Of a stretch of DNA of 42,484 nucleotides, positions 24,901 to 36,900 are shown piece after piece. Under the pieces are notes generated by a model. It did not search any database, was not told where the DNA came from, and was given only the letters and a program-made list of their open reading frames with translations. The stretch covers positions 1-42,484 of the forward strand of contig MESE01000130.1 of NCBI GenBank assembly GCA_001770855.1. Reading direction: 5' to 3'. The position numbers and the translations under genes are program-made. Within the stretch, counting starts at the first letter, position 1. Every line of letters starts with the position of its first letter. The DNA is from Burkholderiales bacterium RIFCSPLOWO2_02_FULL_57_36. GTDB taxonomy: Bacteria; Pseudomonadota; Gammaproteobacteria; Burkholderiales; Burkholderiaceae_D.

Positions 24901-27900
24901 AGCGAAATTGCGTCCACGGTTCACGTCGCGGGCGGGCAGGGCGCGGTAATTTATGCGCTGGAAAGTGAATTGCCGGACGGCGCCGAGATCGAGGTAACCG
25001 GCGTTCAACTGGTCGGCACGGCTACGATTAACGGCAAGACGGTTCGCTTGCTGCGCGCGACCGTTGACGGCGTCAAGCTGATCCGTATTCACGGCGCGAA
25101 CGGTATCGCCAGCGTGCGCATCAGCGTGGCCGGCGACCTGAATCTGGACGGAAAGGTTGACGGCGCCGATAGCCAACTATGGCAATCCGCGATGACTGCC
25201 GCCGACAATCCGGCTGACATCAATGGCGACGGACAATTCAATGCGCAAGACCGCCAGGTGCTGCTGGCAAACACCGGCTTTAAAGCCAATCGCGCGCCGG
25301 TTGCGGTGGATGCATTGTCGGCTTTCAAAACCCATGCCGGACTGGGTATCAATACAGCGTTGAGCAACGTCGCCGAAGATCTGGAGGGCGACAACGTATT
25401 CTGGCGCATCGCCGGCGTCACACACGGTACCGCCATCTTGAGTGCGGATGGCCGTACGCTGAGCTTCAAACCGGAAGCCGGTTATATCGGCTTGGCCCGC
25501 GTCACCTTGATCGCGGACGATGGATTCTCGCAAAGCGCCCCGATTGAAGTCGATATCGATGTCAGCGGCGCGAAGCTATTGGCAATTCATCTTGCCGATT
25601 TGCCGTCCTTGCGGCGCGGCGAAACGGTTGCGATTTCTGCGTATGCGGATTTTGAGGACGAAATCGGCGTTGCGATCGAAGATGGCCAGTATCTGACCGT
25701 CAGCGTGTCCGATATGGCCGCGCTCGGCGCTGTGGAAACGAACCCGGTCGAGATCGATGATGCGACCGATCGCATTCGCATCACCAAGATCAGTCCGGCG
25801 CATATCCTGGTGTCGCGTATCGACCTTGATGGGCGGACGATCCAGGCTTCCACCGTAATCAATCCTCAGCTCGTAACGATTCCACGGCGTATCGGTGACC
25901 TGCGCGAGGCCATGTTCGGCGTGCCGACTGTACTGGTGGACGTCTATCCCGGTACGCTGGCACTGATGCCGGGAGCGACCAGGCAACTGAAAGTGCACGC
26001 GGACGACCCGGTGACCGGTGAAGCGGCGGACGTTCATGCTGCGACGCCTGGCCAGTATATGGGCACGCGCTATCTGGTGTCCGACTCCGCGATCGCCAGC
26101 GTCAGTGCGGACGGCCTGATTACCGCCCTGCGCGAAGGCCGCGTGGTGATCTCGATCGTGCATTTGACCAGCGTGCTGGACGACAACGGCATAGTCGTGT
26201 TGCAGGCAGTGGGCCAGACCGACATCAATTTGAATGTCACGTACGCAAAATTGACGGATCAGGATCCGGACACGGACACGCCGTCCGGCATAACCATCAC
26301 CAGGGAAGATGGCGGCGTGGTGGCATCGGCAACCGGTGAAACCGTGATGGTCGGCGCAGGTGCGTTGTCCGCGGATGCGGTTGTCTCCATCGAGCGCATC
26401 GCATTGGCGCAGCTTGAAGCCGTCACCGGGATGGATCTTGCAATGCCGGATGTGGTCAAGACGATCGCCGCGTTCAAGCTCGATTTTGGAGATGTTGTCA
26501 GCGAAGCACCGGTGCAACTGGCGATTCCGGTGCAAGACATGGAAGGCCTGGAAATTGGCGAGGAAGTTCTGTTCCTCAAGCGCGGCACGCTACCCGACAT
26601 CAATGGCCAGCCCAAGGATATCTGGTTCGTGATGGATAACGGTTACATCGGCGCGGATGGCGTCGCACGTACCGCCAGCCCGCCGTATGACGGCGTCACC
26701 GCCGGCACATACAGCGTCGTCAAGCTCAATCGCCAGACCGGCGGCGGCACCATGCAAGTCAGCGGTACCAATCCGGCGATACTCGCTATCGCCAACATGG
26801 CGTGGATGTCGGCGCGGATGCTGAGTGGATCGGGTTCCCTGGGCGGGCTGATGACCGGTATTTCGCTCAACATTGCGGCCTATGCGATCAGCCCATTCTT
26901 CTCATACCTGGAGACGCTGCCCGGCGTGTACAACGTGCAGGAGATCACGAAGAACATCGATCCGGACGGCAACGTCACTCTGGTTATCTCGCCGCTACCT
27001 CCCGGCACAAGTCCGTCCGCCATGGCCAGCCCGGTCATCACCGGCATGCAAATCCAGGACGGCAAGCTGCATCTCGATCTGGAGAATGTGCTCAGTCCGG
27101 CTGCGCCGAATGCTCTAACCAAGCTGCGTATCTGGATCACGCCGGAGGATGCGGGTACCGTGGGTCTGGCCGGCAACGAGGCAAACCTGACGACCGAACT
27201 CTGGGACGGCAACACGACCCAGCAAAAAGGCATGCTGCTGTGGCGCTATACCGATGTGACTGTCACGGCATCGACAGCGAATGTTGACATTGAAATTCCG
27301 GACGGGATCGCATACGGACTGCATAACGTCGTCGTTCAACGCATGATCCTGACATCCGGCGCCACGCCGGAATGGGTGGGCAATGGCGATACCACGTCAA
27401 TGGAGCTAAAAGGCCGCACCGATTTCAATGCGGTCGCCAAGCAGGACCAGGTGCAACTGATCCGGAATGGAATAGTCATCAAGGAGCTCGACTATCGTGG
27501 CGTCAATGGCGAGCCGAGCAGCCAGGGTCAATACCAAGCGAGCAATGCCAGCATGGCCTTCAGCGAAGGTTACCGGTTGCTGTTCATTGGCGGACCAAAC
27601 GGCATGATCTACGTGGTGGATAGCTTGTCGCTGAAAATGGTAAATGCCTTCACGCTGCCGGAGATGGCGGCGGAGAGCTTGCGTCTGGTCGTATCGGGCA
27701 ACTATCTCTATGCGGCGGAACATTCATATGACATGACCACGCCGGGACTGGCGCATCTGTGGCGCATCAACATCGATCCGCGCGACAAGGAGTTCTTGCA
27801 AGCAAAGGATATACAGTTGCCGGAGCCGGCGGAGGTGCAGGGGTACAGCTCGATCGCCTTGCTCGAGAAGGGACAAGACCGCTACCTCGCGGTTTCGGGG

Positions 27901-30900
27901 CGTACGCAGGTCAGCATTATCAATCTCAATGGACTTGAAAAGCCGGAATACCATGGAGCGTTGAAAGCGGTCCAGGACGACAGCTACGTTTCGTTGACCA
28001 AGTCGTCCGGTGTGGGAAATGTCGCCTCCATGGCAGCCCAGGAAATCCCGTTTGGCGCGATTCGCCAGCTTGCTGCGGTCGGCATCGTGGATGGAAAACT
28101 GCGGTTCACCGGCGTCGACCCGATGGGTGGCCGTTTCGGCTTCTTCGCCATCGAAGTAGCGGTGGGTAACGATGGCAAGTTGAGCAATCCGGAGGCCAAG
28201 GCGATTCGCATGTCTTCGCTCGGCGATGCCTTCGTAATCCCGCAAACCATCGTTTACGACACCAACGTGGGCATGCCGTTCGACGTGGTGACGGTGACAT
28301 ACAGGGGCGTGCTGTATGCGATCGTCGCGGATGCCCTGTCAGGCAACTCGGCGCCGCTCGGATCGCCTGCCTATCAATTGCAGCAGACTTCGGGCGGCAA
28401 GCTCGGCGTCATCAAGGATCCGTTCGGCGAAAGGCCGGAGTTCCTCGGCACCACGACAGCAATGCCTAATACCATGATGTACAACCTGCAACTGGTCGAC
28501 AACAGCCAGAAGCTATGGGCAGCACTGCAGGGCGACGGGTTCGATATTCCGGATGGACGCCTCGAATGGAATGTAAGCGATCTGCTGATAGCCGCTGAAC
28601 AGCTATCGATCGCCAACCAGCGGGTGCTGAAACCCGGTTTCGCGGCGATGCCATTCGATCGGGTATTCGGGCTTGGCACGTCGGCGGCGTTCCGGTTCAC
28701 ACCGGTCAAATACGAGCTGGAATTCGGCGACACCGTCTATGACATGGCGGGCAATACCAATTTCCTTGAACTGCTGTCGCCAACCGTAACAGCGGCAAAC
28801 GGTTTGCCTGAATTTACCTGGACCTTGCATAACACGGCCGTGGAAAGCATGCAGCTGTTCGTCAGCATCCAGCCGGACGGCCAGGGCTTGTTCCCGGACG
28901 ATTACCTGCTGGATCCGATAACCGGCAAGCTGATCAAGAACACCACGGAATACCAATTCGTGAACGATGAACTCACGATTAACGGCGTGGTAGTCAAGGA
29001 TGTCAATCGCAACCGGATCCTGACCAAGAAATTCAATGCGACCGATGGCACGACCACCATTACGTTCCAGATGCCGGATGATCGCAGGTTGACCGCCGGA
29101 CAAACCTATTACTGGGGTGTGCAGGCAGCCACCGCGGATGGCATCGTTCAGCGCGCAAGCAGCACGTTTAAAGTAACTCCGGTCACGTCCGAGACAAATT
29201 TCTCGTCTGTCACCGTGCTCACGCACGGATTCCAGCCCTTTGGAAGCAGTTCCCAGATATTGGAGACGGGATCATTCGAAATCGCTGCCCAAATCGCGAT
29301 GAAGAACGGCGGCGTGATTCTGGTGCAAAACCCGAAAACCGGGATCTTCCAGCAAGCTTATCAGAGCGGCAAAAAAGCCGACGGCAGCCACATATGGAGC
29401 CTTTATCAATCCACTGCGGATCTCAATGCATTTGTCGGCAAGCCCTTGCTCATCGTGACAGACTGGGAGTCCGAGTCGTTCCTGAGCGACAGCGGATTTG
29501 CCGAGGCGGCGGCCGATGCCATTTTCGCCGGATTGTGGAATCTGAACCTGACGTCGGGTGGCAAGTTGTTCAATTCGCCGCTGCAATTCATTTCTCACAG
29601 CCGCGGCACCGTCGTCAACAGCGAAATCATCCAGCGGCTGGGAACGTTCAGGCCGGATATCACCAATATCCAGATGACGACGATGGATCCGCATGATTTT
29701 GTCCAGGATTCATTGTCGATTCCGTTGGCGGCCTTGCTCGATTACACATCGGTAATTCTCAAAGATGCCCTCGGCAGGATTCCCTGGGTTGGTCCGTTCA
29801 TCAGGGCCGCAGGGTACGCGGTAGAGGGCGGAAAGATCGCCGCCAATGTGATGGCGATCAACAAGATCAATTTCGCGGATTTCAAGGATCCCGATGTGAC
29901 GGTCTGGGCCAATGTGGGCTATGCCGACAACTATTATCAGACCTTGGGCGTCGGCGGCAAGATGAGTGATTACCAGAAAGACGTGATTCCAGCGATGGAG
30001 ACACCGCAGGGAGGGTATACAGGAGGCGGTTTCCAGGGTATGACCATGACCCCGAACGGGCGCAAGATTGTCAACGCCAGTCTTAACATCAAGCTGGACG
30101 GGCGCGCCTTCTTCGAAAAGGATCAGACGATCTGGCTTGCCAATGGATTGTCATTTCCGCATTCGCGTGTCCAGTACTGGTATCTGGGAACGGTGGATTT
30201 GAACACGTCCAAGTATCCCGATCTGCTTGGCTTGGGAACAAATTTCGCTTGGCGCAACATGTCCGGTTTGATTGCGGAAAAGAAGGAAACTCCACCATGG
30301 TTGCAGGCGTTGGGCGCTTACGACTGGGCCGACCAAAATGCCGGGGCGCCTTGGTATCGCGGCGCACTTGATGCCACGCAAACCCCTCCGGCAATCAACC
30401 TGGATACCCAGGCAACCTGGGAGGGCATACTCAACGGCTGGGCAAGTTCGGTGCAAGGTGGCGGCGGTCCCGGCATGTGGACCGCAGTCACTGCCACGAC
30501 TGCGGTTAACACAGACGCCGACAACGAGTACGGTGTTCACGATGCTGTGATTCCAACCGTTTTCAACGGTAACTTTGAGGAGAGCCAGAATGCGGTCCTC
30601 GGCCGATTCCCTAATTTTGGGTCGGGCGCCTGGCTGGAAATTCCGGGCTGGTCATTGCAAGGGGGAAGCGGAGATAAATTCCAGGGTCTCAACCTGAGTC
30701 CGAAACTGGATACGGAAAAAGTCTCGCAGTGGTGGGATGGCCTCGCGCCGTCCCAGACAACTTGGGACACGATCGAGTGGACGCTCGCCAAGATCACAGG
30801 CGAAATCAAGAAACAGATCGACTTCCTCGGCATGAGGAGTGCGCCGAATCTTTCCTTCGGCAGCGTAGCGACGGCGATCTCGAACGTTTTGACAACGATC

Positions 30901-33900
30901 AAGGATTTTGCTAGAGATCCGCGGTTTGTCGACGGGATGACGGATCTGGTCCGCACCATGAGCAAAGGTGCAATCTCCAGCGGCGTTGCCCAGGCAACTC
31001 TCAAGGGTATTACGACCGGCAGCCTGGACGAGTATCTTGGCATGGCGCTGAAATTCTATGCCAACTTCTGCACGTTTTCGTACAACCTGAATAATGGTGA
31101 AAGCCTTGAGCATAATCGCATGCTCTTTGCCCCGCAGTACGACACCGTCACCCTCGAGTTTACGCCGGCCGCGTACATGGAAACGGTCACCAACACCGGC
31201 ATATTGATGCCGGGCGCTATTGTAGGGGCCGCCCCGAATACGCTGGTGACCAGCCAGGAGCTACGGACCTGGCCCGGAACATTGATTATTTATGGCAGAG
31301 ACGCGGAGGGACAGCGGTTCATCCTGAAGACGGTCAGCATCACTGCCTCGGATGACCCGAGTACACCGAAGCTGATCTCGGTACAGCTCGGGGCGCTCAA
31401 GGGACAGGTGGGGCAGATCGGATTCGAGTACCTTGCCGGCACTTTGTCGGGCAAGATTCAGATCCAGGCTTCGTCGCTGGACAACATTCGTTTGACCAAT
31501 GCGCCCAGGCCGACGATCGTTGCGACTATCAGCCGGTCGCACATCATCGAAGGCGATTTCGTGACGGTCAGCGGCACCATCACCAACGCCGAAAGCCTGG
31601 AGAACGGGCCGGTCATCTTGAACATCAAATGGAGCGACTCGGAGCCTGCCGTAGAGATCAAGCTGCCGAAAGCCGGCGGTGCATTCAGCTTCACGCATCA
31701 ATATCGTGACGACGATCCAACCGGGACCGCCCAGGATACGTTCCAGATTGTAGTGACGGCGACCAACATTGAAGGCGGGCAGGCGGTGAAAGAGCTGCCG
31801 TTGACCGTTTCCAATATGGATCCGATACCGGAATTCCTGTTCCAGAGCACCTCGATCAGGGAAGGTGACGACGTCAAATTGACGTTGCGCCTGACGGATC
31901 CTTCATTGTCGGACGACTACAAGATATTCATCAACTGGGATGCCGACGGCACGGAGTCGGAAGAAGAGGAGATACTGACCCTCACCGGTGGTGGCCGCCG
32001 CGTGTTTGAACTATCGCACCGCTATGTGGACGACGACCCGACCGGGACGCCGCAAGACATCAAGCGCATCACGGTGCGGGTGCGCGACGACGACATGGAA
32101 GACAGCGAACGATATGTATCCGCTTCGGCTTTCATCACGGTGAGAAACGTGGATCCTGAAGTGACCGCTTCCGGTTGGGATTCGGGACCGATCGGCAGTA
32201 TCTTCACGCCGATGGCGAGCGTAACGGATCGCGGTGAGGAAGATACCTTCACCTGCACATGGGTTATCTACGGGCCGGACGGTTCTCAGCTTGCGTCCTC
32301 GGAAGAGGAGCTGGCGGCAGGAGGCGGTCAGTTGGTTGGCCCGTCGGTGGCGGTTACCATGGCCGGCACCTACCGAGCAATCCTGACAGTGACCGATGAC
32401 GACACCGGCCGGGTAACCAAAGAAGTCGTATTTACCGCGATTGAGCCGGCGGAAGGGGAGACAGACCCAGGCGTTCCTGAAATTTATACACCGGAATATG
32501 AAGTCTGGTCCCCGCGGGTAATGACGCAAAGCATGACGAACGCGTTTACGGAAGGCGATTCGATTACGTTCTCCGGACGAGTGACTGGACCGGTCTATGG
32601 CAACCTGTTCATGGATGTCGACTGGAATGGTGTAGCCCAGAGAGTGGCTGTCACTTTGGATACCAGTAACGGATATGCCGTGTACAGCGTCGACTTGCTG
32701 ATTCCAGACGATTACCTCACGAATGCGCCAGTCGATGAAATGGTGATTGTCTACACGCTCGTGTCGGTAGCAGGCGGCGGACAGGAAACGATCGTTGCGA
32801 GCGGAACGCAGGTTATTGCCGTTCAAAACGCGGCACCCGAAATCCGCAGTATGTCTGCCCAAAAATTGGACGGCAAGATTGAAATGACGCTCAACGTGTT
32901 TGACCGCGGCGCGGGCGATACCTTCACCAGCGAATGGTATTTCGGCGGTGCGGCGTCGGAGAAAGTAAACGGCGTCACACTATCCCGCACGCTGGTAGAG
33001 GGCCTCAACTCCGTGATGATATCGGTTACCGATGACGACGGTGGAACCGATACGTTCTACGTCCTCATTACGGTCTCGAACGGTGAGCCGACGGTCGCGT
33101 TCCAGCGCCGCAGCGACGGTACCGTGATTCAAGCGTTGAACGCATCGGTGTCACAGGAAAAATTTGTCATGCAGGCAGGCATCGTCAACAACGCCGGCCT
33201 CAGTCCGACGCAGCTTGTTACGCTGGTCGAGGTGGCGCGCAGTTACTGGAATGCCGCCGGATTGACTGAAGAACAGCGTGAACGCTTGCTGGCGACCCAA
33301 ATCGTGTTCGAGGACATGCCGGCCAACGCGCTGGGTTGCACCGGCATCAGCGCGGACGGTGCGTCGAGAATCACATTGGACAATGACGCAGCCGGCATGG
33401 GATGGTTCGTCGACGAGACGCCTTATGGCAACGAAGAGTTTGAACTGAATGCACACAGCGAACTCGTGGCCAAGACGGGATATGCGCCGGAAAGACGCTA
33501 CGACATGTTGACCGTCTTGCTGCATGAGATGGGGCACGTGCTGGGACTCGACGATATCCCGATGATCAGCGGTCAGGGTAGCCTGATGACGTCCGAGATC
33601 GGGCAGGGCATTCGCCGCACCCCGTCATGGAACGAACAAGTTGCGCTGGTGGCATCGGCCGGCGTTGCAAAGAGCAGTGCTTATCTGCAGGCTTCCGGAG
33701 ACGAGGGCAGCATCGACGGCCAAGCCGGCGCGGGTCCGCAGCAAGGCGGCTCAGGTGGCATCACGTTCAATGGCGTTCAATACCAGGGAACGCCAAACGC
33801 CACCTTGGTCAACAACGAGTTCAATTCGGTCGACGGCTGGACCGCAAGCGGCAGCGTCAGCATCGGCGGCGGCACTGCCGTACTGCAGGAAACCGCAGAC

Positions 33901-36900
33901 GGCCAAACCCGCCTCAACCAGGTGTTTGTGCTGGGCGAGCACGACCGTTTCCTAAGTTTTACTCTCGCAAATATCGCGCTTGAAAACCAGGAAACAGGAC
34001 CGGATGATGCATTCGAGGTAGGCCTGTTGGATGCCGATACCGGCGCTTCCTTGTTCTCCGGTATCGGATTGACCCGCACCGACGCGGTCATCAATTTGCA
34101 AACCGATGGCGCCGAGTTCAAGGCGCAAAACATCAGCCGCATCACCAACGCCGATGGCAGTCGAACTTATTTGCTGGACCTGTCCGGTATTGCGGCTGGT
34201 ACGGCAATCAACCTGTCCTTTGACTTGATCGGTTTCGGCAGGACCGCGGCAAACACCAACAGCCGCATTACGGTCCGTGACCTGCGACTTGGCGTACCTC
34301 AGCCGATGGATGACGTTGTATCACTCATGGAGGACGCGCCGGCCTTGATTGATGCGCTGGCCAATGATCTCGACGCGCGCCAGCCCGGATTTTCGCCGTT
34401 CATCGTCAATGGCCCGGCACATGGTCAAGTGACGGTCAATCAAGACGGTACCTTTACCTTCACGCCGGAGAACAACTGGTTCGGTGAAGATAGCTTCACT
34501 TACAAGCTCAGCGATGGAAGAGTTGACTCCAATATTGCGACGGTAAGCCTGACGGTTACGTCGGTTAACGACGTCCCGGTCGCCGCCGACGATGGCGCCG
34601 GTGTTTCGGAAGACGGCATTGTCAGCGCCATCGGCAACGTGCTGGCCAACGATAGCGACGTCGATGCCGATACAGTGTTGACGGTCGCCGCTGCGGGTGA
34701 CTACATCGGCACCTACGGTACCTTGACCTTGTCGGAAGACGGCAGCTACAGCTATGCGTTGGCAAATGCTTCCGCCATCGTACAGGCGTTACGCGCCGGT
34801 GAAGTGGTGACCGACGTGTTTGCATACGCGGCAACGGATGGCATTGTTGCCACGCCGGCTCAGTTGACCATTGTCGTCACCGGTAACAACGATGCTGCCG
34901 TGACCGTCGACGATGCGGCCAGCGTGGTGGAAGATGTTACCTTGCTGGCTTCCGGTAACGTGCTGGCCAATGACAGCGATGTCGATACCGGCACCGTGTT
35001 GACGGTTGCGCTGCCTGGTGCCTATGCCGGTGTCTACGGCACGCTGAATTTGTCGGAAGACGGCAGCTATAGCTATACCTTGGCTAACGACTCCGTCGTT
35101 GTGCAAGCCTTGCGCATGGGCGAGGTTGTCACCGACGTTTTCTTCTACGAAGCCACCGATGGAATGGCCAGCACGGCGGCCCAATTGGTCATCGCGATCA
35201 CGGGCCAGAATGACGATCCGGTGACGGCTGACGATACAGCTACGGTTTCCGAAGACGGCGTGCTGATAGCCGGAGGCACCGTTTTGTCCAACGATAGCGA
35301 TGCCGACGCCGGCACCGTGTTGTCCGTCATAGAGCCGGGTATCTACACCGGTGCCTACGGCACGTTAACTTTGTCGGCCGATGGCAGCTATAACTACGTG
35401 CTCGCCAACGATTCGGCAATCGTGCAAGCCTTGCGCGCCGGTGAAACCGTGACCGACGTGTTTGCGTACGCGGCCACCGATGGCATCATATCCACCCCGG
35501 CGCAGTTGACCATTGTGGTCACCGGCAATAACGATGCCGCAGTCGCCGCCGACGATACGGCCAGCGTGGCGGAAGATGTTACCTTGCTGGCCTCCGGTAA
35601 CGTGCTGGTCAACGACAGGGATGTCGATGCCGATACGGTATTGACGGTGGCAGAGCCGGGCGAGTATGTCGGCATCTACGGCACGCTGATTCTGGCAGCC
35701 GATGGTAGCTACAACTATACGCTGGCGAATGACTCGACGATCGTGCAAGCCTTGCGTATGGATGAAGTGGTCACTGACGTGTTTGCCTATGCCGCAACGG
35801 ATGGCATGGTATCGACACTGTCGAAATTGACAATCGTTGTTACCGGTATGAATGATGGCCCGGCCACGGTCAACGATGCAAACAGCGTTGCCGAAGATGG
35901 CGTGGCCGTTGCCAGCGGCAATGTGCTGGTCAACGATAGCGATGCCGATGCGGCTACCATCTTGACGGTGGCGGGTCCGGGTACATATGCCGGTACCTAT
36001 GGTAGCTTGACCTTGTCGGCCGACGGCGGCTACACCTACGACCTGGCCAATGATTCGGCCGTGGTGCAAGCCTTGCTGGCCGGCCAGATTGTCACGGATG
36101 TGTTTGCCTATGAAGCCACCGACGGCATCACCAACACCACCGCCCAATTGACGGTGACAATCACCGGTAACAACGACGGACCGGTGGCCAATGAAGATGT
36201 CGGCGCAGTCACCGAAGATGGTGGGGCGGTCACGCTCACCGCCGATATCCTGCTGGGCAACGATACCGATGCCGACATGGGCGACACCAAAGCAATCATC
36301 AGTGTCACCGACTCGGCCGCTGGTGCGCAAGTCAGATTGGTCAACGGCAATGCCACAAATCCAAATGCTGGCACTAGCGTGGTGTACGACATCGGTACCT
36401 TGTTCCAGAACCTGGCGCAGGGCGAGCAAGTCACCGACACCTTCACTTACACCATGGTCGACGGACAAGGGGCGATGAGCACCACTCGCGTCGCCATGAC
36501 GGTGACCGGCACCAACGATGCACCGCTTGCGATCGCATCGACCGTTACCGGCACAGAAGACACACCGTATGTGTTTGGCTGGAGCGATTTCAACGCCGGC
36601 GATGTGGACAACCACGCCGTGCTGTCGGTGGTGGTAAGTGCCTTGCCGGCCAACGGCCAGCTACAGCAGTTCACGGGTGTCTGGAGTTCGGTCGCGGCAG
36701 GGCAAGTCATTGCCCGCGCCGAGATCGAAGCAGGGCGCTTGCGCTTTGTGCCGGATGGCAATGAATCCGGCTCGTCGGCCTATGCCGCAGAAGGTATCGG
36801 CAATCGCAAGCAACACTATGCGCAATTCGCCTATCACATCAGCGATGGGCAATTGACCAGTGCCGACGTCACCATGACGATCGACATTACGCCGGTGAGC

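Noticed and set aside
34570..36174. CRISPR-like or other noncoding interpretation of the regular 321-bp repeats.
   Set aside because: The units are a whole number of codons (107), in frame, and encode VCBS domains.
14233..36615. Long open frames of 350-450 codons on the - strand inside the giant gene (for example 14233-15528, 21454-22815, 35365-36615).
   Set aside because: They are mirror frames of GC-biased, repeat-rich coding DNA. Their products are rich in Arg, His and Gly without domains, and the + strand frame is continuous and domain-rich throughout.
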